Shown: positions 23,925 through 31,762 of the stretch, one piece after another
How positions within the stretch are numbered: position 1 is the first letter of the stretch
Layout: each line of letters begins with the position of its first letter
Virus record (IMG/VR): IMGVR_UViG_3300028194_000509
Coordinates: 1 to 43,311 of that record
Direction: 5' to 3' (one strand)
Origin: a virus
Length of the DNA stretch: 43,311 nt
Program-made: the position numbers and the translations under genes
The notes under the pieces: model-generated
The model's input: the letters and a program-made list of their open reading frames with translations, nothing else
The model's database searches: none
Told to the model about the DNA's origin: nothing

Positions 23925-24224
23925 ATGGCAGAAGTAGAAAAAATAACCGAAAAAGAAGTTATCAATATCGATGAAAAAGATATTGAAAGAGTTAATAAAT
24001 TCAGAAGCGACTTTGCTGAGGTTACAGCAAGGATAGGTGAGATAGAGGTAGAACGTTTAAATGCACAAATGATATTGAAAAATATTGAAGAAGCAAAAGA
24101 AAATCTATCCGAACAGTTTAAGTCTATGAGAAATGATGAAGTTCAAATTACTAGCGATTTCAAAGAGAAATATGGTAATGGGGAATTTGACATAGAAAAT
24201 GGAACTTTTACTCCTATCGCATAA
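23925..24224 (+). CDS. Small coiled-coil protein before the sheath gene
   Basis: Encodes 99 residues, very rich in Glu and Lys and predicted as one long helix or coiled coil from about residue 15 to 75, then a short end (DFKEKYGNGEFDIENGTFTPIA). Similar small proteins with a KYGxG ending occur in marine T4-like phages, but I know of no assigned function. It has no visible Shine-Dalgarno. Standing alone between two late motifs, it may be a tail-assembly factor. Confidence 0.65.
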   Translation: MAEVEKITEKEVINIDEKDIERVNKFRSDFAEVTARIGEIEVERLNAQMILKNIEEAKENLSEQFKSMRNDEVQITSDFKEKYGNGEFDIENGTFTPIA

Positions 24225-24250
24225 ATATAATCGTTTTGAGTTTTTTGATG

Positions 24251-24258
24251 TATTTATA
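24251..24258 (+). promoter_or_regulatory. Late-promoter-like motif before the tail sheath gene
   Basis: TATTTATA preceded by G rather than A, followed by TATATAATAAAAACC. It lies 39 bases before the sheath ATG, which has the strong Shine-Dalgarno TAGGAGA. Confidence 0.55.
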
Positions 24259-24297
24259 TATATAATAAAAACCAAAAGAAATTAATAGGAGAATCAA

Positions 24298-26697
24298 ATG
24301 GCAGAAAGAATAGTAAGTCCCGGAGTATTTACAAGAGAAAAGGACTTGTCGTTTCTACCTCAAGGGATTGGCGAAATTGGAGCAGCATTAGTAGGTTCAG
24401 CAGTAAAAGGACCAGCATTCGTTCCAACAACAGTATCATCTTTTCAAGAGTTTCAACAAGTATTCGGTGGATTGACAGAAGATTCATACCTACCATATAC
24501 TGCACAAGCTTATTTAGAAGATGCTGGAACAGCAACAATCGTTAGAGTATTAGGAAAAGACGGGTACAAACTTGAAAACCCAATAGCATTATCAGTATCA
24601 TCATCTAATGGTGTTAAGGTAGTAGCAGTATTACACCCAACACATGAAATCGTATCAGATACAGATGTATTTGATGATTCATTAATAGTAGACCATAAAG
24701 CATCACCAAAAGTATCAGCTTCGTTGTTTACATTAACAGTAGATGGTTCTGAAGCAGCAACAAAATCGTATTCAGCATCATTAAACCCAACAAACGATAA
24801 CTACTTTACAAAATCATTTGGATTTTCTCCAAGAGGTTCTGAAGAAGCTTACGTTTATTCAAACTTTAAAACATTCCAATCAGCATCATTTGCTAAAGCT
24901 GGTGAAATTCCAGTAGTAACATTGGATAAAGCTAAAGATATTGATTATGGAAAAGCATATACTGAAGCATCAACACCATTTATTACATCACAAAAAGTTG
25001 GTGGTAACACTACTAACTTATTTAAGTTCCATACATTATCACATGGTACAGCAACTAACTACGAATTTAAAGTTGGTATTCAAGATGTGAAACCAGCTGG
25101 TTCAGTACCAGGTTCTGAGTATGGTTCATTTACTGTAGTAGTAAGAAGAGTTGACCAAGATAAGATTGCTGGTTCACCATTTGTAGGAGTAGTTGATTCT
25201 GATATCAGACCTAATTTAGTTGAAACCTTCCAAGGTGTTAACTTAGACCCTGATTCACCAAACTACATCGTAAGAGTAATTGGTGATAAGTACATTACTG
25301 TAGATGATGATGGTAAATTATCAACTAATGGTGATTACGCTAACAATTCAGAAAATATTAGAGTTGAAGCTTCAAATGCAGTTAAGAACAAAGCAATTGA
25401 TGAATCATTAGTACCTTTCGGATTCGGAGCAATACAAAATCCATTTGGTTCAGCATTCGCATTACCTAATCCATCGTTTGTAGCATCACAACAAATCAAC
25501 TCATCTTATAACCCTAAGAAATTTTGGGGATATGATTTTGATTTCGCTGGAACAGATAATAGAAACTTCCTAGCACCAACACCTAAAACAGGAGCAGTTG
25601 TAGGAACGGCATTTTATTTAGGTGATTACAATCAAGACGCTGGGGCTAACTACCCATCATCAGCATCACCTAATTCAGCAGCAATATCATTAAATGATAC
25701 TATTACTTCGATTAACTCTCGTAAGTTCTTAGTACCTTTCCAAGGCGGTTTTGATGGATTTAAACCATCGAGAGTTGTTTCATTAGCAAATGATATCTCA
25801 GCAGGAAATTCGCAAGGATATGATTTATCATCTAACACAGCAGCAGGTACATTAGCATACAGAAAAGCAATTAACGCTGTATCTAATCCTGATGAATTTG
25901 ATATCAATATGTTAGTATTACCGGGTGTTATCCACAGATTACATTCTTCAGTAAGTACTTTCGCTAAAGATATGTGTGAAGATAGACAAGATACATTCTT
26001 TATTATGGATGCATCTGCATGGAGTGATTCAATATCTACGGCAGTTAACGCTGTTCAAGCATTTGATTCAAACTATGTAGCATCTTACTACCCTTGGGTT
26101 AAGATATTGAATACTGATAAAAACAAACCTGTTTGGGTTCCGCCATCTGTAGTACTTCCGGGTGTTATAGCATTTAATGACCAAGTTGCAGCCGAATGGT
26201 TCGCACCTGCTGGTTTAAATAGAGGTGGATTAACTTCAGTAATTGAAGCTAAGACAAGATTGACTAGAGTTGAGAGAGATGCACTTTACGAAGGTAGATT
26301 GAATCCTATCGCAACATTCCCTGGTCAGGGTGTAACTGTATTTGGACAGAAAACATTACAAGCTAAACCATCGGCATTGGATAGAATCAATGTAAGAAGA
26401 TTGTTAATTGCAGTGAAGAAATTCATCGCATCATCTACTCGTTACTTAGTGTTTGAAAACAACACAGCAGCTACGAGAAATAGATTCTTATCAATCGTTA
26501 ATCCTTACTTAGAATCAATTCAACAAAGACAAGGTTTATACGCATTTAAAGTGAAGATGGATGAAACCAACAACACACCAGATGTAATTGATAGAAATAT
26601 AATGGTTGGTGAGATATTCTTACAACCGGCTAAAACAGCAGAATTTATAGTTCTTGATTTCAATGTATTACCAACTGGAGCAGCATTTCCAGAATAG
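24298..26697 (+). CDS. Tail sheath protein, gp18-like
   Basis: Encodes 799 residues (T4 gp18 has 659). The N-terminus SPGVFTREKDLSFLPQGIGEIGAALVGSAVKGPAFVPTTV is a textbook sheath start. It is followed by YLEDAGTATIVRVLG. The C-terminal core holds INVRRLLIAVKKFIASSTRYLVFE NNTAATRNRF and a final VLDFNVLPTGAAFPE. The contractile sheath drives tail contraction. The extra length probably lies in the variable middle domains exposed on the tail surface. It is a one-gene unit with its own motif and terminator. Confidence 0.93.
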   Translation: MAERIVSPGVFTREKDLSFLPQGIGEIGAALVGSAVKGPAFVPTTVSSFQEFQQVFGGLTEDSYLPYTAQAYLEDAGTATIVRVLGKDGYKLENPIALSVSSSNGVKVVAVLHPTHEIVSDTDVFDDSLIVDHKASPKVSASLFTLTVDGSEAATKSYSASLNPTNDNYFTKSFGFSPRGSEEAYVYSNFKTFQSASFAKAGEIPVVTLDKAKDIDYGKAYTEASTPFITSQKVGGNTTNLFKFHTLSHGTATNYEFKVGIQDVKPAGSVPGSEYGSFTVVVRRVDQDKIAGSPFVGVVDSDIRPNLVETFQGVNLDPDSPNYIVRVIGDKYITVDDDGKLSTNGDYANNSENIRVEASNAVKNKAIDESLVPFGFGAIQNPFGSAFALPNPSFVASQQINSSYNPKKFWGYDFDFAGTDNRNFLAPTPKTGAVVGTAFYLGDYNQDAGANYPSSASPNSAAISLNDTITSINSRKFLVPFQGGFDGFKPSRVVSLANDISAGNSQGYDLSSNTAAGTLAYRKAINAVSNPDEFDINMLVLPGVIHRLHSSVSTFAKDMCEDRQDTFFIMDASAWSDSISTAVNAVQAFDSNYVASYYPWVKILNTDKNKPVWVPPSVVLPGVIAFNDQVAAEWFAPAGLNRGGLTSVIEAKTRLTRVERDALYEGRLNPIATFPGQGVTVFGQKTLQAKPSALDRINVRRLLIAVKKFIASSTRYLVFENNTAATRNRFLSIVNPYLESIQQRQGLYAFKVKMDETNNTPDVIDRNIMVGEIFLQPAKTAEFIVLDFNVLPTGAAFPE

Positions 26698-26714
26698 TAT
26701 ATAAATAATGGTTC

Positions 26715-26752
26715 AGTTCCCCTAATATTTTTGGGGGAACTAACTATTTTTT
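26715..26752 (+). terminator. Terminator after the tail sheath gene
   Basis: 8-bp stem AGTTCCCC / GGGGAACT (26715-26722 and 26734-26741). The six-T run lies 5 bases beyond the stem, so it may be weaker than the other terminators here. Confidence 0.75.
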
Positions 26753-26762
26753 GAAATAAACT

Positions 26763-26771
26763 ATATTTATA
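26763..26771 (+). promoter_or_regulatory. Late-promoter-like motif before the tail tube gene
   Basis: Exact ATATTTATA followed by TTAAAGAATTAG, 30 bases before the ATG at 26802. It sits directly after the sheath terminator. Confidence 0.65.
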
Positions 26772-26801
26772 TTAAAGAATTAGAAACAGAGGAAAACAAA
26801 A

Positions 26802-27290
26802 ATGGCACAATTATTAGACCCAACAGAAGTAATGTTTACATCATTCGAACCGAAGATGTCGAACAGATTCATTATGTACATTGAGGGAATCCCAGCGTAC
26901 TTAGTGAAAGCAGCCAACAGACCTGAAATAGCAAATGGTAAGGTTACAATAGACCATATCAATGTTAGAAGATATGTAAAAGGAAGAAGTGAGTGGAGTA
27001 GTTTAACTATATCATTATACGACCCGGTAGTTCCATCAGCAGCACAAGCAGCAATGGAATGGGTAAGATTACACCATGAATCAGTAACAGGTAGAGATGG
27101 TTACTCTGACTTCTACAAAAAAGATATCACATTTAACAGTTTGGGTCCTGTAGGTGATAAAGTAGAAGAGTGGACATTAAAAGGAGCATTTATCGAAACA
27201 GCAAAGTTCTCAGATATGGACTATACTGGTGAAGATATCGCAACTGTAGATTTAACACTAGCATACGATTACGCAATATTACAATACTAA
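26802..27290 (+). CDS. Tail tube protein, gp19-like
   Basis: Encodes 162 residues, nearly the same as T4 gp19 (163). FEPKMSNRFIMYIEGIPAYLVKAANRP at the start is typical of the tube family. INVRRYVKGRSEWSSLTISLYDPVVPSAAQAAMEWV in the middle and an acidic GEDIATVDLTLAYDYAILQY end also fit. The tube passes DNA and is surrounded by the sheath. It has its own late motif, AGAGGAA and terminator, as expected for a protein made in large amounts. Confidence 0.93.
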   Translation: MAQLLDPTEVMFTSFEPKMSNRFIMYIEGIPAYLVKAANRPEIANGKVTIDHINVRRYVKGRSEWSSLTISLYDPVVPSAAQAAMEWVRLHHESVTGRDGYSDFYKKDITFNSLGPVGDKVEEWTLKGAFIETAKFSDMDYTGEDIATVDLTLAYDYAILQY

Positions 27291-27323
27291 TTATCAAATT
27301 ATACTAAGTATTACAAATTTAGA

Positions 27324-27355
27324 AACCCTTACTATTAAGTTAGTAGGGGTTTTTT
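27324..27355 (+). terminator. Terminator after the tail tube gene
   Basis: 11-bp stem AACCCTTACTA / TAGTAGGGGTT (27324-27334 and 27341-27351, one T-G pair), with a TTAAGT loop and a T-run 27350-27355. Confidence 0.9.
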
Positions 27356-27385
27356 CGTTTAATTGGTTTAATTAATATTATTTGT

Positions 27386-27394
27386 ATATTTATA
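27386..27394 (+). promoter_or_regulatory. Late-promoter-like motif before the tail-assembly pair
   Basis: Exact ATATTTATA, 43 bases before the ATG at 27438 and downstream of the tube terminator. Confidence 0.65.
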
Positions 27395-27437
27395 TATGGT
27401 TAACCAACATTAAATAAGTTTTAAAACGAGAAACGTT

Positions 27438-28322
27438 ATGAGTAAAGAAAAATTACAAGATGAATACAAAAACCCAGTATCTTCCGAAGATATGGTTGAG
27501 CTCGCTAAACAACAGTATGAGCAAAAAAAGGTTTCTGATTACAAATTTCCAACAGAAATCGTAGATTTACCATCAAAAGGATTAGTTTATCCAAAAGATA
27601 ATCCTCTATCAAGTGGTAAAGTGGAAATGAAGTATATGACAGCTAAAGAAGAGGATATACTTACTACACAATCTTACATAAAAGATGGTTCAGTATTAGA
27701 TAGGTTGTTTCAATCATTGATTATATCAAATGGTGATGGAGCTCCAATTAAATATATAGATATTACATTGGGTGATAAGAACGCAATAATGATAGCAGCT
27801 AGAATCTTAGGATATGGTAAAGATTATGAGGTAGAGATTGATGACCCAACACAACCAGGTACGATGCAGAAAGAAGTTATTGATTTAACTCAATTTGAAT
27901 CTACAGATTATGATGGTTCAGGTCAAACAGAATTACATAAAAATGAATTCGAATTCGATTTACCACAATCTAAAAGAAAAGTTACTTTTCAAGCATTAAC
28001 TGAAAGTAAGGAAAGAAAAATCAAACATCAATTAGAAGCACAAAAGAAAGCATCTAGAAAGATGAATGATAAAACTGATAAACAACTTACTATCAGATTA
28101 AAAAATACAATAGTATCAGTAGATGGTGATACAGACCAAAATACAATTAATCACTTCGTAGAAAACGAATTATTTGCGGCCGATTCCAGGGCTCTCAGAA
28201 CGCATATAAACAAATCCGTACCTGATGTTGATTTAACTTATGAATTTATTTCTGAAGAGACCGGGGAAGGGAGAGAAATGCTACTGCCTATGGGGCTTGG
28301 GTTTTTTTGGCCTCAATCTTAG
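27438..28322 (+). CDS. T4 baseplate/tail-assembly protein, gp26-like
   Basis: Encodes 294 residues. VDLPSKGLVYPKDNPLSSGKVEMKYMTAKEEDILT (about 43-77) is characteristic of the T4 gp26-type baseplate family. The C-terminus LLPMGLGFFWPQS also fits, as family members often end FFxP. It is probably a baseplate hub or tail-assembly factor. The last 83 bases overlap the next frame, and a run of seven T residues (28302-28308) lies in the overlap, so a fraction of ribosomes may shift frame to add the downstream domain. Codons 28255-28301 are unusually G-rich for this genome. There is no clear Shine-Dalgarno. Confidence 0.72.
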   Translation: MSKEKLQDEYKNPVSSEDMVELAKQQYEQKKVSDYKFPTEIVDLPSKGLVYPKDNPLSSGKVEMKYMTAKEEDILTTQSYIKDGSVLDRLFQSLIISNGDGAPIKYIDITLGDKNAIMIAARILGYGKDYEVEIDDPTQPGTMQKEVIDLTQFESTDYDGSGQTELHKNEFEFDLPQSKRKVTFQALTESKERKIKHQLEAQKKASRKMNDKTDKQLTIRLKNTIVSVDGDTDQNTINHFVENELFAADSRALRTHINKSVPDVDLTYEFISEETGEGREMLLPMGLGFFWPQS

Positions 28323-28515
28323 TTATAGGAAGCATTTACACTCTCACATTTTTGATTTGATATTCCACGGAAATGGTGGATTCAACTTTACTGATGTTTA
28401 TAATATGCCGGTTTGGGCTAGAAAGTTCTACATAGGTAAAATTGTAGAATTTAAGCAAGAAGAAAAGAAAGCATACGATAAACAATCAGCTAAAGCTAAA
28501 TCAAAAATAAGATAA
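28240..28515 (+). CDS. Tail-assembly domain in the overlapping frame (possible frameshift extension)
   Basis: Open from 28240; the domain-like part starts about 28318 (LSYRKHLHSHIFDLIFHGNGGFNFTDVYNMPVWARKFY) and runs to TAA at 28515. This kind of sequence follows gp26-like proteins in related phages and recalls gp51 or the T part of tail-assembly chaperones. Upstream of about 28300 the translation in this frame looks unnatural (MNLFLKRPGKGEKCYCLW). Either it is joined to the gp26-like protein by +1 or -2 slippage at the seven-T run, or it starts at an internal codon such as TTG 28297. It is in the +1 frame relative to its partner and lies directly before the tape-measure region, as chaperone genes usually do. 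Confidence 0.6.
   Translation: MNLFLKRPGKGEKCYCLWGLGFFGLNLSYRKHLHSHIFDLIFHGNGGFNFTDVYNMPVWARKFYIGKIVEFKQEEKKAYDKQSAKAKSKIR
28299..28310 (+). other. Candidate frameshift site (seven-T run)
   Basis: The upstream frame reads GGG TTT TTT TGG with seven T residues at 28302-28308, 12 bases before its stop. A +1 slip of tRNA-Phe on TTT T keeps pairing and leads into the downstream frame. G-rich segments just upstream (AGGGAG about 28268, GGGG 28292) could stimulate it. Confidence 0.45.
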
Positions 28516-28520
28516 GATTA

Positions 28521-28557
28521 ATACCCAACAGATTTTTTGATGATTTGTTGGGTATTT
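28521..28557 (+). terminator. Hairpin terminator after the tail-assembly pair
   Basis: Perfect 10-bp stem ATACCCAACA / TGTTGGGTAT (28521-28530 and 28546-28555) with a T-rich loop. Only three T residues follow, so termination may be partial. Confidence 0.65.
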
Positions 28558-28559
28558 CT

Positions 28560-28568
28560 ATATTTATA
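28560..28568 (+). promoter_or_regulatory. Late-promoter-like motif before the tape-measure/baseplate operon
   Basis: Exact ATATTTATA, 29 bases before the ATG at 28598. No further copy occurs until 42722, so it probably drives the whole 9-kb operon to about 37.9 kb. Confidence 0.65.
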
Positions 28569-28597
28569 TACAACTAACAATTTAGGGATACAATATT

Positions 28598-28828
28598 ATG
28601 GCAAAAATAAAAATAAAAGAACTTAAACAATTGTTTACAGAACGTGGACTTGGTGAAGGTATCTTTGATATATTCAAAAAAAAGAAAAAAAAGTTAAATG
28701 CTAAATTAGCTGTTATCAATAAAGATTTAGATAATATAATTGATGATGCACCAACCGAAGCAGGAAAACAAGCATTGAAAGATTTGAGAGCACATTTGGA
28801 AAAGATGCAATCCAGAGGTACTTACTAA
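28598..28828 (+). CDS. Small basic protein before the tape measure
   Basis: Encodes 76 residues with TAGGGA upstream. The first third is basic, containing a run of six Lys at about 28-33 after LFTERGLGEGIFDIF; the rest is an amphipathic helix. LGEG resembles the (L/I)xE prohead-protease sites and similar LxEG motifs in the capsid protein and the 746-residue protein at 40072, so it may be packaged and processed in heads. Its place in a tail operon argues the other way. I do not recognise the family. Confidence 0.65.
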   Translation: MAKIKIKELKQLFTERGLGEGIFDIFKKKKKKLNAKLAVINKDLDNIIDDAPTEAGKQALKDLRAHLEKMQSRGTY

Positions 28829-28849
28829 TAAACCTTTATAGGGATTTGA

Positions 28850-31762
28850 ATGGCAAGTAAGCAAGACATACAAGCAGCTAAAGAACTCGCTAAATATCAA
28901 GAAGAGCGACAAAAAGCACTTAATAAAGAAAAAGACTTAATTAAGGACCAAACTGATTTGTCTAAGATGCTGTTGGCTTCTGTTAAAAGTGTTAATATTG
29001 AAGGGGCTGGTGGTTTAAAAGTACAAGAAGATTTAGCTGCAGCTCTAGCGGATAGAGTTTCCGCAGCTGATGCTTTAAAAGTAGTAGATGCAGGTATTAC
29101 CGAACTTTTAGAAAAACAAGCTAAATTTGGCTTTGATATTGATAAAGATTTATTATCACAATTAGAAAGTACTCGTGCAACACTTGTGCAAATGGATGAA
29201 ATAGCCAAAGCAGAAGGATACCGTAAAGAACTACTTGATGACAGAAAGAAAACACTCCATAATATATTAGGATTAGATGATGATATAGCTAAAGCAGTAG
29301 CTTCAGGTGCTGTAGCCGCTCTTGCTATGAATAAAGCATTTGAAAATGTTGGAGCATCACTAACCGCTCATGTAGATACAATGAGAGATATGGTTACTCA
29401 ACAGGGGCTTAGTGTAGGAGAATCCGTAATACTTAAAGGTAATATCGATGCAGCATCATTTAGTTTAACTGGAATGTTGTATGGTTCAGATGCATTAGCA
29501 TCATCTGCATCAGCAATCGCTGAAAAGTTTGGTAATGTAAACGCAGCAACATCAGATATGATAAAAGGTGTTACTGAAGTAGCATCACTTACAGGAGATG
29601 CAGCATCTGCAACTGATTTAGTAACTACCTTCCAAAATGCAGGAATGGAAGCTGGTGAAGTTGGTGACCATATAAAAGAATTAGCAGAAAAGCATGGTGT
29701 AAACGCCAAAAAGATGATGGAAGGTATGGGTTCTCAGATGTCTAAGCTGAGAGGTAAAACTCAAGAACAACTGGATGTTATATTAGAAGGTAACGCAGCT
29801 TTAATTAAGCAGGGTACTAATATGGAAGAAATTCAAAACATAGCAAATAATGTTTTGGATATCGAAGGTAATATGAAAGCAGCTGCTAAAGCTAGGGTAA
29901 TGCTAGGTAGAGATGTTAATTCTAACGCTGTAAGAAGTGCAGCATTATCTCTGGAATCTGCTCGTACTGATAAAGAAAGAGCTATAGCTCAAGAAAGATT
30001 ATCTGCAGAAATATTAAAAGGTGTGGGTGGACAAGAAGAGTTCGCTCAAATGACTGAAAAAGAAAAAGCAGCAACCGCAGCCGCAATGGGAATGGATAAA
30101 GAACAATTATCCGTTATGATGGACAAAAAAAGAGTTCAAGACGAACTTACAGCAAAATATGGAGAAGCAGCACCATACATTGAAATGGCATCAGGCGCAT
30201 TCTTCTCAGCTGCTAAAGGAGCTGGTGGTTTACTTTTGGAGATGGGTAAGGTTATAGCGAAAACAGCTATAATGAACCTAATGATGAATGGAAAGACTGG
30301 TATCGGTGGTATGTTCACAGGAGCAGCTAAATCAGCAAAAGATTTAGCTAGTAAAATAAAAGGTGGCAAACCTGATTTGCCAGGTTTAGATAAAACAAAG
30401 GATATAGGACCTAAAGTAGATAAAGGTGGTTCTAAAAGTGGTGGTGGGTTAAAATCATTAGCCGATGGTTTAAAAGAGATGGGTGATGGTAAAGTATTCG
30501 CAGGTATAGGTGCAGTTGCATTGGCAGGACCTGCATTTATAATAGCACTTCCATCAATTCCATTCTTATTATTTATGGGATTAACTCCATTAAAACAATT
30601 AGAAACTAACTTTAGTGGATTAGCAACAGGTCTTAATAGTATGGCATCCACATTTATGGGTTCATTGGCTGTTGCCGCATTTGGAATTGCAGCAATTCCA
30701 TCTATAGCATCAATTCCATTCTTATTATTTATGGGATTAACACCATTAGCACAATTAGGACCTAATTTCACATCATTATCAGTAGGATTAACCGCTATGG
30801 CATCCTCATTTATGGGTTCACTCGCATTAGGAGCATTCGCAGTAGCAGCTGGGTTAGCAATAGCATCCATTCCATTCTTAATCGCTATATCGTTATTAGG
30901 AATACCAGCATCAGCTGGATTAGGTGCATTAGGTGTTGGATTAACTGCGTTAGGAACGGCAGCCGCTAGTGGATTACCATTCTTAGGAATAGCATTAATA
31001 GGAGCATTAGGATTAGCTATGATTCCATTCGCAATCGCATTAAATATAGCAACACCAGCAATTGAAGCATTCGGTGGTGTAATAGTTGGAGTGATGGGAG
31101 CAATTCCACCAATTATTGGAGCAATAGCAGATGGGTTCGTAACTATGATGGGAGCATTATCTTTAGAGAATATTGGAGCATTAATGTTATTAGGGCCAGC
31201 ATTGATGTTAGCATCAGTTGGTATGGTTGCATTTGGAATTTCAATGGCAGTTGCATCAGCAGCATCATTCTTTGGTGGTGGTATTATAGATGATATAACT
31301 GAATTAGCTATGATAGGACCTCAATTAGCTACGGCGGGTGATGGGTTAGCATCAATCACAACAAACTTAGGTGCAACGGGCGCAGTAATAGAAACTTTAG
31401 CAGAATCATTAAGTACAATGGGTTCAGTTACAGCACCATTATATGGAGTTGCAGGTGGGCTATTTAGTATAGCGGGTGGTTTAGTATCTATGGCTGGAGC
31501 TGGTTTATTAGCACTACCAATATTTGCAGCAATAGGTGGTTTAGCCGCTATCGCTCCCGTATTGGATGGGTTAGGTTCATTATTCGGTGGTGGTGGTGAT
31601 GAAGAATCATCAGATAGTGGTGATTCTGATATGATAGATTATGAAAGATTGGCATCGGTTTTACAATCACAACCAATAGTATTATCAATAGATGGTAAAG
31701 CTGTACAAAAGATAACGGCTGTCCAAAGAAGGCAAGGTAAAAACGCAAGGGGATTTAGTTAA
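28850..31762 (+). CDS. Tail tape measure protein
   Basis: Encodes 970 residues. The N-terminal 130 are charged coiled coil (AKELAKYQEERQKALNKEKDL). The middle (about 150-480) is Ala-rich helix. Residues about 555-890 are a long hydrophobic region with many membrane-like helices, including two copies of IPFLLFMGLTPLxQL. A short polar C-terminus holds a Gly/Asp/Ser-rich linker and PIVLSIDGKAVQKITAVQRRQGKNARGFS. This layout and the location after the tail-assembly pair fit a tape measure, which sets tail length and may enter the host membrane at infection. T4 gp29 has 590 residues, so this tail should be longer. TAGGGA lies upstream. Confidence 0.82.
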   Translation: MASKQDIQAAKELAKYQEERQKALNKEKDLIKDQTDLSKMLLASVKSVNIEGAGGLKVQEDLAAALADRVSAADALKVVDAGITELLEKQAKFGFDIDKDLLSQLESTRATLVQMDEIAKAEGYRKELLDDRKKTLHNILGLDDDIAKAVASGAVAALAMNKAFENVGASLTAHVDTMRDMVTQQGLSVGESVILKGNIDAASFSLTGMLYGSDALASSASAIAEKFGNVNAATSDMIKGVTEVASLTGDAASATDLVTTFQNAGMEAGEVGDHIKELAEKHGVNAKKMMEGMGSQMSKLRGKTQEQLDVILEGNAALIKQGTNMEEIQNIANNVLDIEGNMKAAAKARVMLGRDVNSNAVRSAALSLESARTDKERAIAQERLSAEILKGVGGQEEFAQMTEKEKAATAAAMGMDKEQLSVMMDKKRVQDELTAKYGEAAPYIEMASGAFFSAAKGAGGLLLEMGKVIAKTAIMNLMMNGKTGIGGMFTGAAKSAKDLASKIKGGKPDLPGLDKTKDIGPKVDKGGSKSGGGLKSLADGLKEMGDGKVFAGIGAVALAGPAFIIALPSIPFLLFMGLTPLKQLETNFSGLATGLNSMASTFMGSLAVAAFGIAAIPSIASIPFLLFMGLTPLAQLGPNFTSLSVGLTAMASSFMGSLALGAFAVAAGLAIASIPFLIAISLLGIPASAGLGALGVGLTALGTAAASGLPFLGIALIGALGLAMIPFAIALNIATPAIEAFGGVIVGVMGAIPPIIGAIADGFVTMMGALSLENIGALMLLGPALMLASVGMVAFGISMAVASAASFFGGGIIDDITELAMIGPQLATAGDGLASITTNLGATGAVIETLAESLSTMGSVTAPLYGVAGGLFSIAGGLVSMAGAGLLALPIFAAIGGLAAIAPVLDGLGSLFGGGGDEESSDSGDSDMIDYERLASVLQSQPIVLSIDGKAVQKITAVQRRQGKNARGFS

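Noticed and set aside
29730-30160. Capsid-type LxE sites in the tape measure and other tail proteins
   Set aside because: Such short motifs occur by chance in Leu/Glu-rich helices; only clusters with matching context were considered.
30136-30870. 244-codon open frame opposite the tape measure gene
   Set aside because: It is antisense to an Ala/Gly/Ile-rich repeat region, and its composition (Asn, Pro, Ala repeats) is what such reversal gives.
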